DNA of 64,000 nt from JAIEPX01 sp963725255 (GCA_963725255.1 CAVRXV010000017.1:124001-188000), one strand, 5' to 3'. Shown: positions 45,366-54,021, numbered from the stretch's first letter. The notes: a model not told the origin generated them from the sequence alone. Translations and numbers: made by a program.

Positions 45366-45647
45366 TTATCTCTTTCTTTTCAAATCACGATAAAAATTCT
45401 CATGAATACCTAAAGCTAATAACAATCTTTTGGTCTTATCATATTCATAAGCTAATAAATACTCTTGATTAACACAATTGAATTTATAAACATAAACACC
45501 AGCGAGGTCTCCTTTCTTAGGCACTCCGATCAAAGGATTATTTGTAATATCTATAACAGCCTCATTAACTGCTATCTTTTGATTATTATGCAGTTTTTTA
45601 TATACCCTTTTAAATTCCGGTGTTTGAAGAATTGTGATGCTAGTCAT
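45366..45647 (-). CDS. RelE/ParE-family toxin
   Basis: 93 aa from ATG 45647, which overlaps the antitoxin stop by eight bases. It fits the type II toxin fold: TPEFKRVYKKLHNNQK helix, IGVPKKGDLAGVYVYKF and a terminal HENFYRDLKR with basic residues as in mRNA interferases. RelE-type toxins cut ribosome-bound mRNA. The pairing with the upstream ParD-like gene supports the call. The frame opens upstream to 45674 but inside the antitoxin. Confidence 0.82.
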   Translation of the reverse strand: MTSITILQTPEFKRVYKKLHNNQKIAVNEAVIDITNNPLIGVPKKGDLAGVYVYKFNCVNQEYLLAYEYDKTKRLLLALGIHENFYRDLKRKR

Positions 45648-45867
45648 TTTGGCCCGCTGGATTAAATGGTTCAATAAATCTTATATCACACTTCTTAGCC
45701 TGGATTATATCTCGTACAAACTCTACGGGTAAGTCAGGATTAGCTAAAGCCACTTTTCCAATAATTGCCCAATACTCAATGATTTGAGCTTTATTAGGGT
45801 CATGTTTAGATATACTTTTACCATTTTGAGAATAAAGTTTTGCGTCAATTGAAAACGTGAAACTCAT
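45640..45867 (-). CDS. ParD-like antitoxin
   Basis: 75 aa. The motif IIEYWAIIGKVALANPDLPV then EFVRDIIQAKK belongs to the ParD-like antitoxin family. It neutralises the overlapping toxin and should autorepress via the palindromes just upstream (45881-45911). It is closely related to the protein encoded at 45943-46206. Confidence 0.82.
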   Translation of the reverse strand: MSFTFSIDAKLYSQNGKSISKHDPNKAQIIEYWAIIGKVALANPDLPVEFVRDIIQAKKCDIRFIEPFNPAGQND

Positions 45868-45880
45868 ATCGACACCTCTG

Positions 45881-45912
45881 TTACAATTGTTACATATAAT
45901 TACAATTGTAAC
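45881..45912 (-). promoter_or_regulatory. operator palindromes of the toxin-antitoxin operon
   Basis: Two near-identical palindromes, TTACAATTGTTA (45881-45892) and TTACAATTGTAA (45900-45911), 8 to 25 bases before the antitoxin ribosome site. Paired short palindromes upstream of an antitoxin gene are typical autorepression sites. Confidence 0.65.
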
Positions 45913-45942
45913 AATTCTAGTGCTATTTCACAATACGGTGTC

Positions 45943-46206
45943 TCATTTATTTTTCTTAAGCGTACCTTTGCTCTTTTTTATAGAAGAGCTAGTTTCAGGT
46001 ATGAAGGGTTCCAGAGCATTCTTATCACGCCCCTTCGCCATTAGAATGTCTCGGACAAAATCAGTAGGCAGATCGGGATTTTCCAGCGCTGCTTTGCCTA
46101 TAGTGGCCCAATACTCTATCTGCTGGGCTGTACTACGAAATTCAGCCTTTGCTACTTTAGAAGCTGCCTGATATAACTTGTCACTAACTCGTACGGCTAT
46201 ACTCAT
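45943..46206 (-). CDS. second ParD-like antitoxin (no toxin of its own visible)
   Basis: 87 aa from ATG 46206 (AAGGTGG upstream). Its middle (QQIEYWATIGKAALENPDLP then TDFVRDILMAKGRDKN) is a clear paralogue of the antitoxin encoded next to it; the C-terminus is Lys-rich. It lies 75 bases upstream of that antitoxin on the same strand with its own operator. No toxin ORF follows before the next antitoxin, so it is either an orphan, an anti-addiction antitoxin or a third component of the locus. Confidence 0.78.
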   Translation of the reverse strand: MSIAVRVSDKLYQAASKVAKAEFRSTAQQIEYWATIGKAALENPDLPTDFVRDILMAKGRDKNALEPFIPETSSSIKKSKGTLKKNK

Positions 46207-46224
46207 AAAATCCACCTTGATACA

Positions 46225-46254
46225 TATGTTACAACTAACAACAATCGTAACATA
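46225..46254 (-). promoter_or_regulatory. operator-like inverted repeat and -10 of the upstream antitoxin gene
   Basis: TATGTTAC (46225-46232) and GTAACATA (46247-46254) form an inverted pair with a GTTAC half-site like the neighbouring operator. On the minus strand TATACT near 46258 could be the -10. Confidence 0.55.
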
Positions 46255-46272
46255 AGTATAGCATAGACTCTA

Positions 46273-46451
46273 GCCTGGATATTGCATAAACAATCTGCTG
46301 AGAAACACAATAGCACTATATCTCCAAATGATTTTAGTAAATCTGCTTGGTCACATAGCGTCAACTATGCTCCCGGCACAAATTTTCTAAAATCATCTGT
46401 ATATCCAGCACTCTTGCGCTTCTCAGCAGATTGTTTATGCAATATTCAGGC
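46273..46451. repeat. 179-bp palindromic element
   Basis: 32-bp arms, 31 identical (GCCTGGATATTGCATAAACA... at 46273-46304 and its complement at 46420-46451). The interior is also partly palindromic (ATGATTTTAG/CTAAAATCAT), so the whole segment can fold into one long hairpin. No ORF; it resembles a small non-autonomous transposable element. No second copy was seen in this window. Confidence 0.8.
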
Positions 46452-46532
46452 CAGAGATTTTATTGCTGTTGACATCAATAACTGTTCGCTCTTTAATGAG
46501 TGCATAATTTGCGTGTTTATGGAGTGAAAAGA

Positions 46533-47486
46533 ATGTTAAGTAGTTATCCGGCTATTCAACCTTATGAACAACATATGTTGTCTGTGGCAGAGCCGCATCA
46601 ATTGTACGTTGAAGTGTGCGGAAATCCTGATGGCATGCCTGTATTGTTCGTTCATGGGGGTCCGGGCGGCGGATGTTCAGAAGATCATCGTCGATTTTTT
46701 GATCCCAATAAATATCGCATTATTTTATTTGATCAACGCGGCAGCGGTCGATCAACTCCGCATGCTGATCTGACTGAAAATACGACTCAAGCATTAGTCA
46801 GTGATATGGAAATGATTAGGGATTTTTTGGGCGTGGATCAATGGGTTTTGTTTGGTGGTTCTTGGGGATCGACGTTGAGCTTAGTGTATGCCCAGACATA
46901 TCCTGACCGTGTGGCTGGATTGATTTTGCGAGGCATTTTCCTTTCTAGACAGCACGACATGTATTGGTTATTCAACGGTAAAGGCGCCAATTACGTTTAT
47001 CCCGATTATTGGGAAGATTTTACTTCTGCTGTGAAGCTGAATGAACACAGTAATTATATTGATGCGTATCATGCTGTATTGACGGGGGAAGATGAAGTGG
47101 CTCGGATGGCCGCAGCAAAAGCCTGGTCAGCCTGGGAAGGTCGGTGCTCATCTTTACAGCTTACTGAAGATGCCATGCAATGGACGTCTGATCCTCACAC
47201 TGCCCTGAGCCTGGCTCGCATTGAATGTCATTATATGGTGAACAACTGCTTCCTCGCCCCCAATCAGATTTTGGATAATATGGACAAAATAGCGGATATC
47301 CCTGGGATTATTGTTCATGGTCGCTACGACATGGTCTGCATCTTTGAAAATGCGTGGCGCCTGCACAAAGCCTGGCCAGCATCGACATTGCAGATTATTC
47401 CTGATGCGGGGCATTCCAGCAAAGAATCCGGAATTATCGATGCTTTAGTTAGAGCGACGCAGATCATGGTTGAGCAAATTCGGTGA
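46533..47486 (+). CDS. pip: prolyl aminopeptidase
   Basis: Cytoplasmic alpha/beta hydrolase of peptidase family S33 that removes N-terminal proline. 317 aa. Oxyanion and substrate region VLFVHGGPGGGCS, DQRGSGRSTPH, nucleophile Ser in FGGSWGSTLSL, Asp in VHGRYDMVC and His in DAGHSS. ATG 46533 has TGGAG upstream; the open frame reaches back to 46500. It is probably used in peptide catabolism. Confidence 0.94.
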   Translation: MLSSYPAIQPYEQHMLSVAEPHQLYVEVCGNPDGMPVLFVHGGPGGGCSEDHRRFFDPNKYRIILFDQRGSGRSTPHADLTENTTQALVSDMEMIRDFLGVDQWVLFGGSWGSTLSLVYAQTYPDRVAGLILRGIFLSRQHDMYWLFNGKGANYVYPDYWEDFTSAVKLNEHSNYIDAYHAVLTGEDEVARMAAAKAWSAWEGRCSSLQLTEDAMQWTSDPHTALSLARIECHYMVNNCFLAPNQILDNMDKIADIPGIIVHGRYDMVCIFENAWRLHKAWPASTLQIIPDAGHSSKESGIIDALVRATQIMVEQIR

Positions 47487-47514
47487 AAAATTATGATATT
47501 CAAGCAATTTTGCA

Positions 47515-47543
47515 TTGACTTTACCCTGAAGCCATCATACAAT
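47515..47543 (+). promoter_or_regulatory. sigma70 promoter for the 637-aa membrane protein gene
   Basis: TTGACT (47515-47520), 17-bp spacer, TACAAT (47538-47543), about 34 bases before the ATG. Confidence 0.75.
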
Positions 47544-47576
47544 CTCATGTAAATTTATCAACACCCTGGAGCCAAT

Positions 47577-49490
47577 ATGAAACTGAAAACACCGGTAATA
47601 GTAGAAGAAGTTAAAACACCTTTGTTAGAACGTATGCGCTACTTACCCCCCTTAGAATGGCTCACACGCGTATTATTAGATCCCTCAATTACCTCTTCTT
47701 ATAACGAACCAGAATTTCCAGACGACGATAAAATTGCTTTAATTACTAATGCAGCACATTTATCAGTTGGTTCCAGAGATAAAGAACAGGATCATCTACT
47801 GTCAGATGCGGACGAACCAATGTTGACTGTAGAAGAGCCCAAAAGTCGACATTTTATCCCACGCATTAAAGCCTATCTTGCGTATGTGGCGAAAAAAGTG
47901 TTTGTTGAAACCTATGAGTTCGAGGGGCTCCATCTTTCTGATGCTAAGTACACCGCTGGAGACGGATTAGAAAATGACTATTTGGATGATAAATTACCGT
48001 CATCAATGATCATATGGACTCTCCTTGGATTGCCTAATCGGCCACAATGGTTAAGTTATATTTCTCTCGGATTAGAGCACAATCTGATGACAATTCTAAA
48101 AAATATGTTTGGAGGTGATATTCATCCCGATAGACGTTACTATGGCGGGAAATTAGGTGACGGATATCAAGCGCTGTATATAGTGAGCCTCGTACTCGAA
48201 CTGTTAATAATTAAGCCCCTGATTTTTCTAATAAAATTTGTTGAAGTTTTCTTTAAAATACCTCTGATTGTTTTTAAATTTTTTACAGAATATGCACCTT
48301 CGTTCTTAAAAAATGTAACTGGTACTTTAATTGGGCAAACAACAAAAAATATTGCTCTTACTACAGAACTGTATAATAAGAGTGAGATATCAGGCTACAG
48401 TTTAGTCGGTGGTTATTTTGTATTCGGAATCGCTACACTGATATTAGCTCCGATTCACTATGCGACCCGATTTGCCACCATCGCCGGAGCCGCTTTCACA
48501 TCGCCCCTCAAAAGTGCAAAAGCAGCATGGGCGTTGGGCTCATCATTTGTGATCCATGAAAAATTAGGTGCCTTCAATTATATTCCCGTTGTTCTGATGG
48601 GAACTATCTTCTTAGCTGCAAGCATTGCCTTGTCTTCAGCATTATGGGCAATTGCATTACCGCTCGCGTTTACTGGGCTAACCTCCGTATTCCCAGCCTT
48701 AAATGGCGTGATCAACGGTCTATTAGCTTCTCCGCTTGTTGCCAGTAGCTGGGCGACGATTAATACAGCCATTGCATCGGCGTGGTCTTATTTAGGACTA
48801 ACAGCCGTATTTGCTTATGCTTCGAGTGCATTAGCTACTAGCATTTTTGGTATTCACATCGCTGCATCAACGCTCGCTGTCGGTGTTGCTGCAGGTCTTG
48901 TTGCCGCTCCAACGGCTATTTTCGCAGGGCGCTTTGCTGAAGCCTTTAGTAATGGTTGGGCTCGATTGAATAAGATGTCATTCAGATCAGCATTTTTCCC
49001 TGTGTTTTTTGCACCGGAAAAAGATAGTGCTGATTTATTGCCATCTTCTGATGCTTACCATATGGTCGGCAGTAAACAAAGTAGTGAGCAGCAAACTTAT
49101 GATGCTCGAGCCCATGCCGCTAGACGTGGATCAGATTATCTAGCAGAACCTCGTAATAAAGGCTGGGCATATGACAGGACCAATAGCTGGCTTACTTTCA
49201 ATGGAGAAGCTCCAACTCAAGATAATATTCATAGGCTTGTTGTGGGAAAGTTTATGCAGCTAGCCACAAGTGAAACATATCTTGTATACAGAATAAACCT
49301 TCCTCAATTTCCTGAACAATATTTTGATATTAGCTTTAATGAAGAGGGAGAATGTCTTAGTACGAAGCCTACTCCAAAGGACCAGTGGCCAAAGCAAAGT
49401 TCTGTATCTGACCAACAAGGTGAATTTAACCAACGTAGTGGTAGACGTGCTTATGGATATGCTCCTGCTGGTGACTACGAAGAGTGGTAA
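47577..49490 (+). CDS. large membrane protein, unknown
   Basis: 637 aa, not recognised. The first 200 residues are polar with conserved-looking aromatic pieces (ERMRYLPPLEWLTRVLLDPS). Residues about 200-450 hold a long run of hydrophobic spans very rich in Ala, Ser and Gly (for example GTIFLAASIALSSALWAIAL and AASTLAVGVAAGLVAAPTA). The last 150 residues are soluble and charged. No signal peptide. Clear promoter, GGAG-type ribosome site and terminator show an independent transcription unit. The design resembles Legionellales membrane effectors, but there is no direct evidence of this. Confidence 0.65.
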   Translation: MKLKTPVIVEEVKTPLLERMRYLPPLEWLTRVLLDPSITSSYNEPEFPDDDKIALITNAAHLSVGSRDKEQDHLLSDADEPMLTVEEPKSRHFIPRIKAYLAYVAKKVFVETYEFEGLHLSDAKYTAGDGLENDYLDDKLPSSMIIWTLLGLPNRPQWLSYISLGLEHNLMTILKNMFGGDIHPDRRYYGGKLGDGYQALYIVSLVLELLIIKPLIFLIKFVEVFFKIPLIVFKFFTEYAPSFLKNVTGTLIGQTTKNIALTTELYNKSEISGYSLVGGYFVFGIATLILAPIHYATRFATIAGAAFTSPLKSAKAAWALGSSFVIHEKLGAFNYIPVVLMGTIFLAASIALSSALWAIALPLAFTGLTSVFPALNGVINGLLASPLVASSWATINTAIASAWSYLGLTAVFAYASSALATSIFGIHIAASTLAVGVAAGLVAAPTAIFAGRFAEAFSNGWARLNKMSFRSAFFPVFFAPEKDSADLLPSSDAYHMVGSKQSSEQQTYDARAHAARRGSDYLAEPRNKGWAYDRTNSWLTFNGEAPTQDNIHRLVVGKFMQLATSETYLVYRINLPQFPEQYFDISFNEEGECLSTKPTPKDQWPKQSSVSDQQGEFNQRSGRRAYGYAPAGDYEEW

Positions 49491-49518
49491 AATTTTCTAT
49501 ATCGTAAATTAACTTTTC

Positions 49519-49558
49519 AATGGCGCGGTGAATTTAATATCATCGCGCCATTTTTTTT
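49519..49558 (+). terminator. rho-independent terminator
   Basis: AATGGCGCGGTGA (from 49519) pairs with TCATCGCGCCATT (to about 49552), followed by a run of T residues to 49558. Confidence 0.9.
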
Positions 49559-49568
49559 GGTGGGACAA

Positions 49569-49646
49569 GTGAAGGGGTCAAGTCTGGACAAATAGACAAA
49601 TAGTAAGATAAAGATTTGTCTATTTGTCCAGACTTGACCCCTTCAC
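49569..49646. repeat. REPIN-like palindrome, type 3
   Basis: 33-bp perfect arms (GTGAAGGGGTCAAGTCTGGA inward) at 49569-49601 and 49614-49646, 12-base loop. It has the same GGGGTCAxGTCT core as types 1 and 2 but a different inner part. Partial matches to its outer part occur at about 14588 and 15828. It ends eight bases from the trmL stop. Confidence 0.88.
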
Positions 49647-49653
49647 CTTCACT

Positions 49654-50115
49654 TCACTTGAAACCACATTGCCGCCATGCTTCGTATAATATTATCGCAG
49701 CAGCATTCGATAAATTTAAACTACGACTATTCGGCAACATGGGAATTCTCAAACAATTTTCTTTTGGTAAAGATTCCAAAATATTGTTGGGCAAACCTCT
49801 AGTTTCTGGGCCTAGCATTAAATAATCACCCGACTGAAAATGGATATCCGCGTAACTCACAGAACCTTTTGTTGTGATGGCAAATAATCTCTCAGGATTA
49901 TTTTGATTGAAAAAATCACTGTAATTCTCATAGATTTTGACAGAAGCAAATTCATGATAATCCAATCCTGCACGACGTAATCGCGCATCATCTAATTCAA
50001 AACCCAAGGGTTTAATTAAATGTAATTGCGCACCAGTATTCGCGCATAATCGAATAATATTGCCAGTGTTTGGCGGAATTTCAGGTTCATACAATACAAC
50101 GTGAAATTCCGCCAC
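49654..50115 (-). CDS. trmL: tRNA (cytidine/uridine-34-2'-O)-methyltransferase TrmL
   Basis: SPOUT-class (knotted) methyltransferase modifying the wobble base of tRNA-Leu. 153 aa: VVLYEPEIPPNTGNIIRLCA, LMLGPETRGLP and the knot IPMLPNSRSLNLSNAAAI. The start is probably GTG 50115. It follows mlaA with a 5-base gap. Confidence 0.94.
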   Translation of the reverse strand: MAEFHVVLYEPEIPPNTGNIIRLCANTGAQLHLIKPLGFELDDARLRRAGLDYHEFASVKIYENYSDFFNQNNPERLFAITTKGSVSYADIHFQSGDYLMLGPETRGLPNNILESLPKENCLRIPMLPNSRSLNLSNAAAIILYEAWRQCGFK

Positions 50116-50120
50116 AATCG

Positions 50121-50984
50121 TTAACCAATGACATCAGGTAAATTTTTTGCTGACTTCGATTGGGAAGCAGCGTCTTTTCTCTTATCTTTTTTCTCTGACT
50201 TAATGTCTTTTTGCACAGTATTCTGAGAGGTTTTACTTTGATCATCACCTGACTCTGATGCAGGAGTCACTGAAGCAACTCTTCCATTCATTTGTGTTTT
50301 GATGTCGCTTTCCCGTTTTTGTAAGTAAGCATCTCGCACTAAAATATACGGATCAAACGCTTCATCAATCACTTTATCAGTAGGACGTAACTCAGCGCGT
50401 GCTTGTAGTTTTTCAACAAAATAAATTTTCCACGCCACATTTTCGGGTTGGATATAAGGCCAAAAAGTAAATGCGTAAACATTACAAGGCACTGCCACTA
50501 AATCTCTAAAGGTATAAATTCCAATAAAAGGCATCACAATATACGTTGATTGTTTCCATCCCCAACGAGCCATGGTGATTCCAAAATCTTGTTGATGTAA
50601 AGGAAATCCAACATTCTGAGCGACGTCTAAAAATCCAACTAGTCCAAACGTAGAATTTAAAACGAAACGCGCGCCATCTTGATAGGCGTAACGCATTTCA
50701 CCTTGCAATATATCGTTGATCACACGTGAGGGTTCATAAAAGTTAGAAAACATCCTGCCAATTCCGCCTTGAACCGGAACGGGTGTTAACGTGTCATAAG
50801 CATCGGCGAGGGGACGCAAGACGACATAATCCAATGAGCGATTAAATTTAAATACCGCGCGGTTATACTTCTCATACGGATCTACCTTGTTATTAGTGGT
50901 AGCACACGCCGCTAATACCAACACTGCACTAAGCACTACGGCCCTATGGCATCGCTTAAAGATTTGCGTCACATTTTTCTTCAT
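50121..50984 (-). CDS. mlaA: MlaA (VacJ) outer-membrane lipoprotein
   Basis: Lipoprotein that removes misplaced phospholipids from the outer leaflet of the outer membrane and hands them to the Mla pathway. 287 aa: basic signal peptide with lipobox LAAC (Cys about 27), DPYEKYNRAVFKFNRSLD, GRMFSNFYEPSRVINDILQG, TFGLVGFLDVA and DFGITMARWG. A Lys/Ser-rich C-terminal tail of about 60 residues is an extension. The rest of the Mla system is outside the window. Confidence 0.94.
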   Translation of the reverse strand: MKKNVTQIFKRCHRAVVLSAVLVLAACATTNNKVDPYEKYNRAVFKFNRSLDYVVLRPLADAYDTLTPVPVQGGIGRMFSNFYEPSRVINDILQGEMRYAYQDGARFVLNSTFGLVGFLDVAQNVGFPLHQQDFGITMARWGWKQSTYIVMPFIGIYTFRDLVAVPCNVYAFTFWPYIQPENVAWKIYFVEKLQARAELRPTDKVIDEAFDPYILVRDAYLQKRESDIKTQMNGRVASVTPASESGDDQSKTSQNTVQKDIKSEKKDKRKDAASQSKSAKNLPDVIG

Positions 50985-51106
50985 ACCTGACTTCCTGTCG
51001 TTAAAAGCGAAACTATATCAGAGATCAATTCTTGAACATAGAGGGCGCCAGCCCCTTGTAGGAGCAAAGTTCAGGAAGGAGTTTCTTGCTTTAGCGTGAA
51101 CTACTC

Positions 51107-51135
51107 GTGACTTTTAAAATTTTTCAGTGTATAAT
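51107..51135 (+). promoter_or_regulatory. promoter of the DEAD-box helicase gene
   Basis: GTGACT (51107-51112), 17-bp spacer, TATAAT (51130-51135). It gives a leader of about 130 bases, like the long 5' UTRs of cold-shock helicase genes. No other feature was recognised in the leader. Confidence 0.65.
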
Positions 51136-51270
51136 GACTATTTTCAGGTGATTGCTACGGGCTCAGCGCGGTTGCGGATAGGTCAAGGTAATACACTATA
51201 CGGTACCTGTCCCACCCAATAACAGTGAATACAGGGCATAATCAAACTAGCAAGCGATACTGAGGACTCT

Positions 51271-52965
51271 ATGACCACATCAACACCCATTATTTCATTC
51301 GATAAGTTAGGGCTTAACCCCAAACTCCTACCCTCTTTGGCCAATCAAGGCTATGAATTGCCCACGCATATTCAAGCTGAATGCATACCCGTTATGCTAT
51401 CGGGCAGAGACTTACTCGGGCAAGCCTCAACAGGCACTGGTAAAACAGCTGCTTTTGCATTACCCATTTTGTCCAACTTAGACGAGTCACAAATACCACC
51501 CCAAGCTCTGATTTTAACTCCAACACGCGAATTAGCCCTTCAAGTTTCAGAGGCTTTTCAAACGTATGCTAAAAATGCCATTAAAGATTTTCATGTTCTG
51601 CCTATTTATGGCGGCACCGATTATCGAGGTCAATTACAAGCACTCAAACGCGGAGTTCATGTCGTCGTCGGAACACCCGGACGAATTTTAGATCATTTAA
51701 ATCGAGGTACCTTAGTTTTATCACAACTCAAAACTGTTGTTCTGGATGAAGCGGACGAAATGTTAAACATGGGATTTTTAGAGGACGTCAAAACTATCCT
51801 TGCAAAAATTACAATTCCTCATCAAGTTGCTTTATTTTCAGCCACTATGCCCGCTAGTTTACGCAGTATAGTGAACGAACATTTAAAAGATCCAGCTAAA
51901 ATACATGTTAAACAAAGCTCCGCTTCTAGCGTGAATATTGAGCAAGGTTATATGGTTGTTAGTCCGCAACATAAACTAGAAGCGCTCACACGCTACTTAG
52001 AAGTTGAAGATATTGAAGGTGTTTTAATTTTTACTCGTACAAAAATTGGTTCCGAAGAAGTCGCCAATAAACTCGAAGCACGTGGTTATGCTGTCTCTGC
52101 ATTAAATGGTGATATGCAACAGTCTGCTCGTGAAAATGTTATCCGAAAAATTAAAAATGGTTCTTTGAATATTATTGTTGCGACAGAAGTTGCTGCACGA
52201 GGCCTCGATGTTGATCGAATTAATCATGTGATTAATTTTGATATTCCGCAAGATATTGAATCCTATACGCATCGTATCGGACGCACAGGTCGTGCTGGTA
52301 GAAAAGGAAAAGCAATGCTATTTGTCACGCCACGCGAAACACGAATGCTGCGTGCAATTGAAAATTCCAGTGCTTCACCGTTAAAAGAATTGCAACCACC
52401 CACTACAAGTCAAATTAACAAAAAAAGAGCCGATGTTCTTAGTCTTGAAATTGGGAAAATTCTGGCTAATACCTCTTTAGATTATTATCGAGAATTAGTT
52501 AAGAGATTAGCGCATGATCATGAATGTTCTGAAACTGATATTGCTGCGGCGTTTGCTTCAATGAGTGGCAAAGCGAATCCAGCTCCTGCAAAATCACAAG
52601 AAACTTTCGTTGAAAAATCTGATCAACCTAGAGATCGAAAAAATGGTCGGCCCAGTAATTTTAAACGAAGCTTTAGTGATAAACGTCCTGATAAAAAAAG
52701 ACGTTTTGGTGAAGGCAATGACAGAGATGCGAATAAGAAACGTGGTAACGCAGAAAATAAAACGCGCAATGCTGAAGATAGATCACGCAGTGCAGAAAGT
52801 AGGCCACGCAGTGCTGAAAGCAGACCACGCAACGCAGAAAATAGACCACGTAATGCTGAAAGCAGACCACGCAACGCAGAAAATAGACCACGTAATGCTG
52901 AAAGTAGACCAGGTAATGCAGAAAATAGACCGCTTTTTAAAAAGAAGTTATCAACCACTCGATAA
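51271..52965 (+). CDS. deaD: DEAD-box ATP-dependent RNA helicase (DeaD/CsdA-like)
   Basis: 564 aa. Core motifs: ASTGTGKTAAFALP (I), PTRELALQ (Ia), TPGR, DEAD in VLDEADEMLNMG (II), SATMP (III), ARGLDVDR and HRIGRTGRAGR (VI). It remodels RNA in ribosome assembly and mRNA decay, mainly in the cold. The C-terminal extension beyond the core (from about residue 430) is highly charged and ends in a run of seven-residue repeats ([SN]AE[SN]RPR). The subtype DeaD versus RhlE is inferred from the length and tail. Confidence 0.92.
   Translation: MTTSTPIISFDKLGLNPKLLPSLANQGYELPTHIQAECIPVMLSGRDLLGQASTGTGKTAAFALPILSNLDESQIPPQALILTPTRELALQVSEAFQTYAKNAIKDFHVLPIYGGTDYRGQLQALKRGVHVVVGTPGRILDHLNRGTLVLSQLKTVVLDEADEMLNMGFLEDVKTILAKITIPHQVALFSATMPASLRSIVNEHLKDPAKIHVKQSSASSVNIEQGYMVVSPQHKLEALTRYLEVEDIEGVLIFTRTKIGSEEVANKLEARGYAVSALNGDMQQSARENVIRKIKNGSLNIIVATEVAARGLDVDRINHVINFDIPQDIESYTHRIGRTGRAGRKGKAMLFVTPRETRMLRAIENSSASPLKELQPPTTSQINKKRADVLSLEIGKILANTSLDYYRELVKRLAHDHECSETDIAAAFASMSGKANPAPAKSQETFVEKSDQPRDRKNGRPSNFKRSFSDKRPDKKRRFGEGNDRDANKKRGNAENKTRNAEDRSRSAESRPRSAESRPRNAENRPRNAESRPRNAENRPRNAESRPGNAENRPLFKKKLSTTR
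52762..52932 (+). repeat. in-frame tandem repeats in the helicase tail
   Basis: About eight 21-bp units encode NAESRPR/NAENRPR/SAESRPR; two adjacent units form a 42-bp pattern that recurs almost unchanged. The repeats stay open in other frames because 21 is divisible by three, which explains the overlapping shadow ORFs. Confidence 0.85.
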
Positions 52966-53007
52966 TACGAAATGTTTTAACCTAGATTCTGCATTTAGAA
53001 TCTAGGA

Positions 53008-54021
53008 TTATTCTGATTTTAAGCTTCGCATTAATAAAGCTTGAACTGCTTCAGCCGCAGTAATTTGACCTTGTACAACTCTGCTGACTTGTTCAAGAAT
53101 GGGCATTTCAATGCCAAGAGACTGCGCTCGTTTTGCAACGATAATGGCATTTTGTCTTCCCTCTACCACTTGTCCCACTTCTCGTTCTGCTTGATCAAGA
53201 GGATGTCCTTGTCCCAACGCAAAACCAAATCGCCAGTTGCGTGATTGACTTCCGGTACAGGTGAGTACTAGATCACCTAAACCCGCAAGCCCCATAAAGG
53301 TTTCCATTTTGCCGCCCAGTGCAATTCCTAAACGACTCATTTCTGCAAGCGCCCGCGTGATGAGTGCGCAGCGTGCATTGGCACCGTAACCTAATCCATC
53401 AGAAATTCCCGCTGCGATCGCGAGAGGATTTTTGACTGCACCACTAATTTGAACACCAATAATATCAGCGTTGATATAAGGTCTAAATGTGCGAGTGTGG
53501 AATCTTTCAACAAGGTCATTGGAAAATATTGAATTCTGACTCGCGACAGTGATAGCAGTCGGTAAATTTTGCGCAACTTCTGCCGCAAAACTTGGGCCTG
53601 CAAGAATTGCCGTAGGAATTGGCCATAAAACCAAATCTTGCACCACTTCGTGCAATAATTTTCCGGTTGAAGGATCAAGACCTTTTGTTGCCCAAGCTAA
53701 TCGTGAGTTCGAATTAAGTAACGGTAGTAATTCTATGATGAGTTCGCGAAAAGCATGACTGGGCACGACGATTAAAAGATCACTGACGCCTTGCACTGCT
53801 TCTTGCAAATTAGCAGTCACTGAAAGCGTCTCAGGAAAAGGACATTGCGGCAAATAACGTGCGTTAACTCGCTGTTGTGACATTTCAGCTATTCGCTCGG
53901 GATTTCTACCCCATAATCGAATAGTCTGGCCACGTTGAGAAAGTAATATGGCTAATGCTGTCCCCCATGAGCCTGATCCTAGAACAGCCATTGGAGAAAA
54001 TGTGTTTTGATCGGATACCAT
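53008..54021 (-). CDS. gpsA: glycerol-3-phosphate dehydrogenase (NAD(P)+)
   Basis: Reduces dihydroxyacetone phosphate to sn-glycerol-3-phosphate for phospholipid synthesis. 337 aa: Rossmann motif AVLGSGSWGTALAILLSQ, WATKGLDPSTGKLLHEV, the catalytic Lys in ISGAVKNPLAIAAGISDGLG, and ETFMGLAGLGDLVLTCTG. AGGAAA lies upstream of the ATG. It is the last gene of a yibN-like/grxC/secB/gpsA run, though a hairpin separates it from secB. Confidence 0.95.
   Translation of the reverse strand: MVSDQNTFSPMAVLGSGSWGTALAILLSQRGQTIRLWGRNPERIAEMSQQRVNARYLPQCPFPETLSVTANLQEAVQGVSDLLIVVPSHAFRELIIELLPLLNSNSRLAWATKGLDPSTGKLLHEVVQDLVLWPIPTAILAGPSFAAEVAQNLPTAITVASQNSIFSNDLVERFHTRTFRPYINADIIGVQISGAVKNPLAIAAGISDGLGYGANARCALITRALAEMSRLGIALGGKMETFMGLAGLGDLVLTCTGSQSRNWRFGFALGQGHPLDQAEREVGQVVEGRQNAIIVAKRAQSLGIEMPILEQVSRVVQGQITAAEAVQALLMRSLKSE

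Noticed and set aside
6541..49646. Repeated palindromes considered as CRISPR repeats
   Set aside because: They are single inverted pairs far apart, with no regular spacers and no cas genes.
52565..53005. Long overlapping ORFs on both strands in the helicase tail
   Set aside because: They come from the 21-bp in-frame repeats, which stay open in several frames. The helicase frame alone has conserved motifs.
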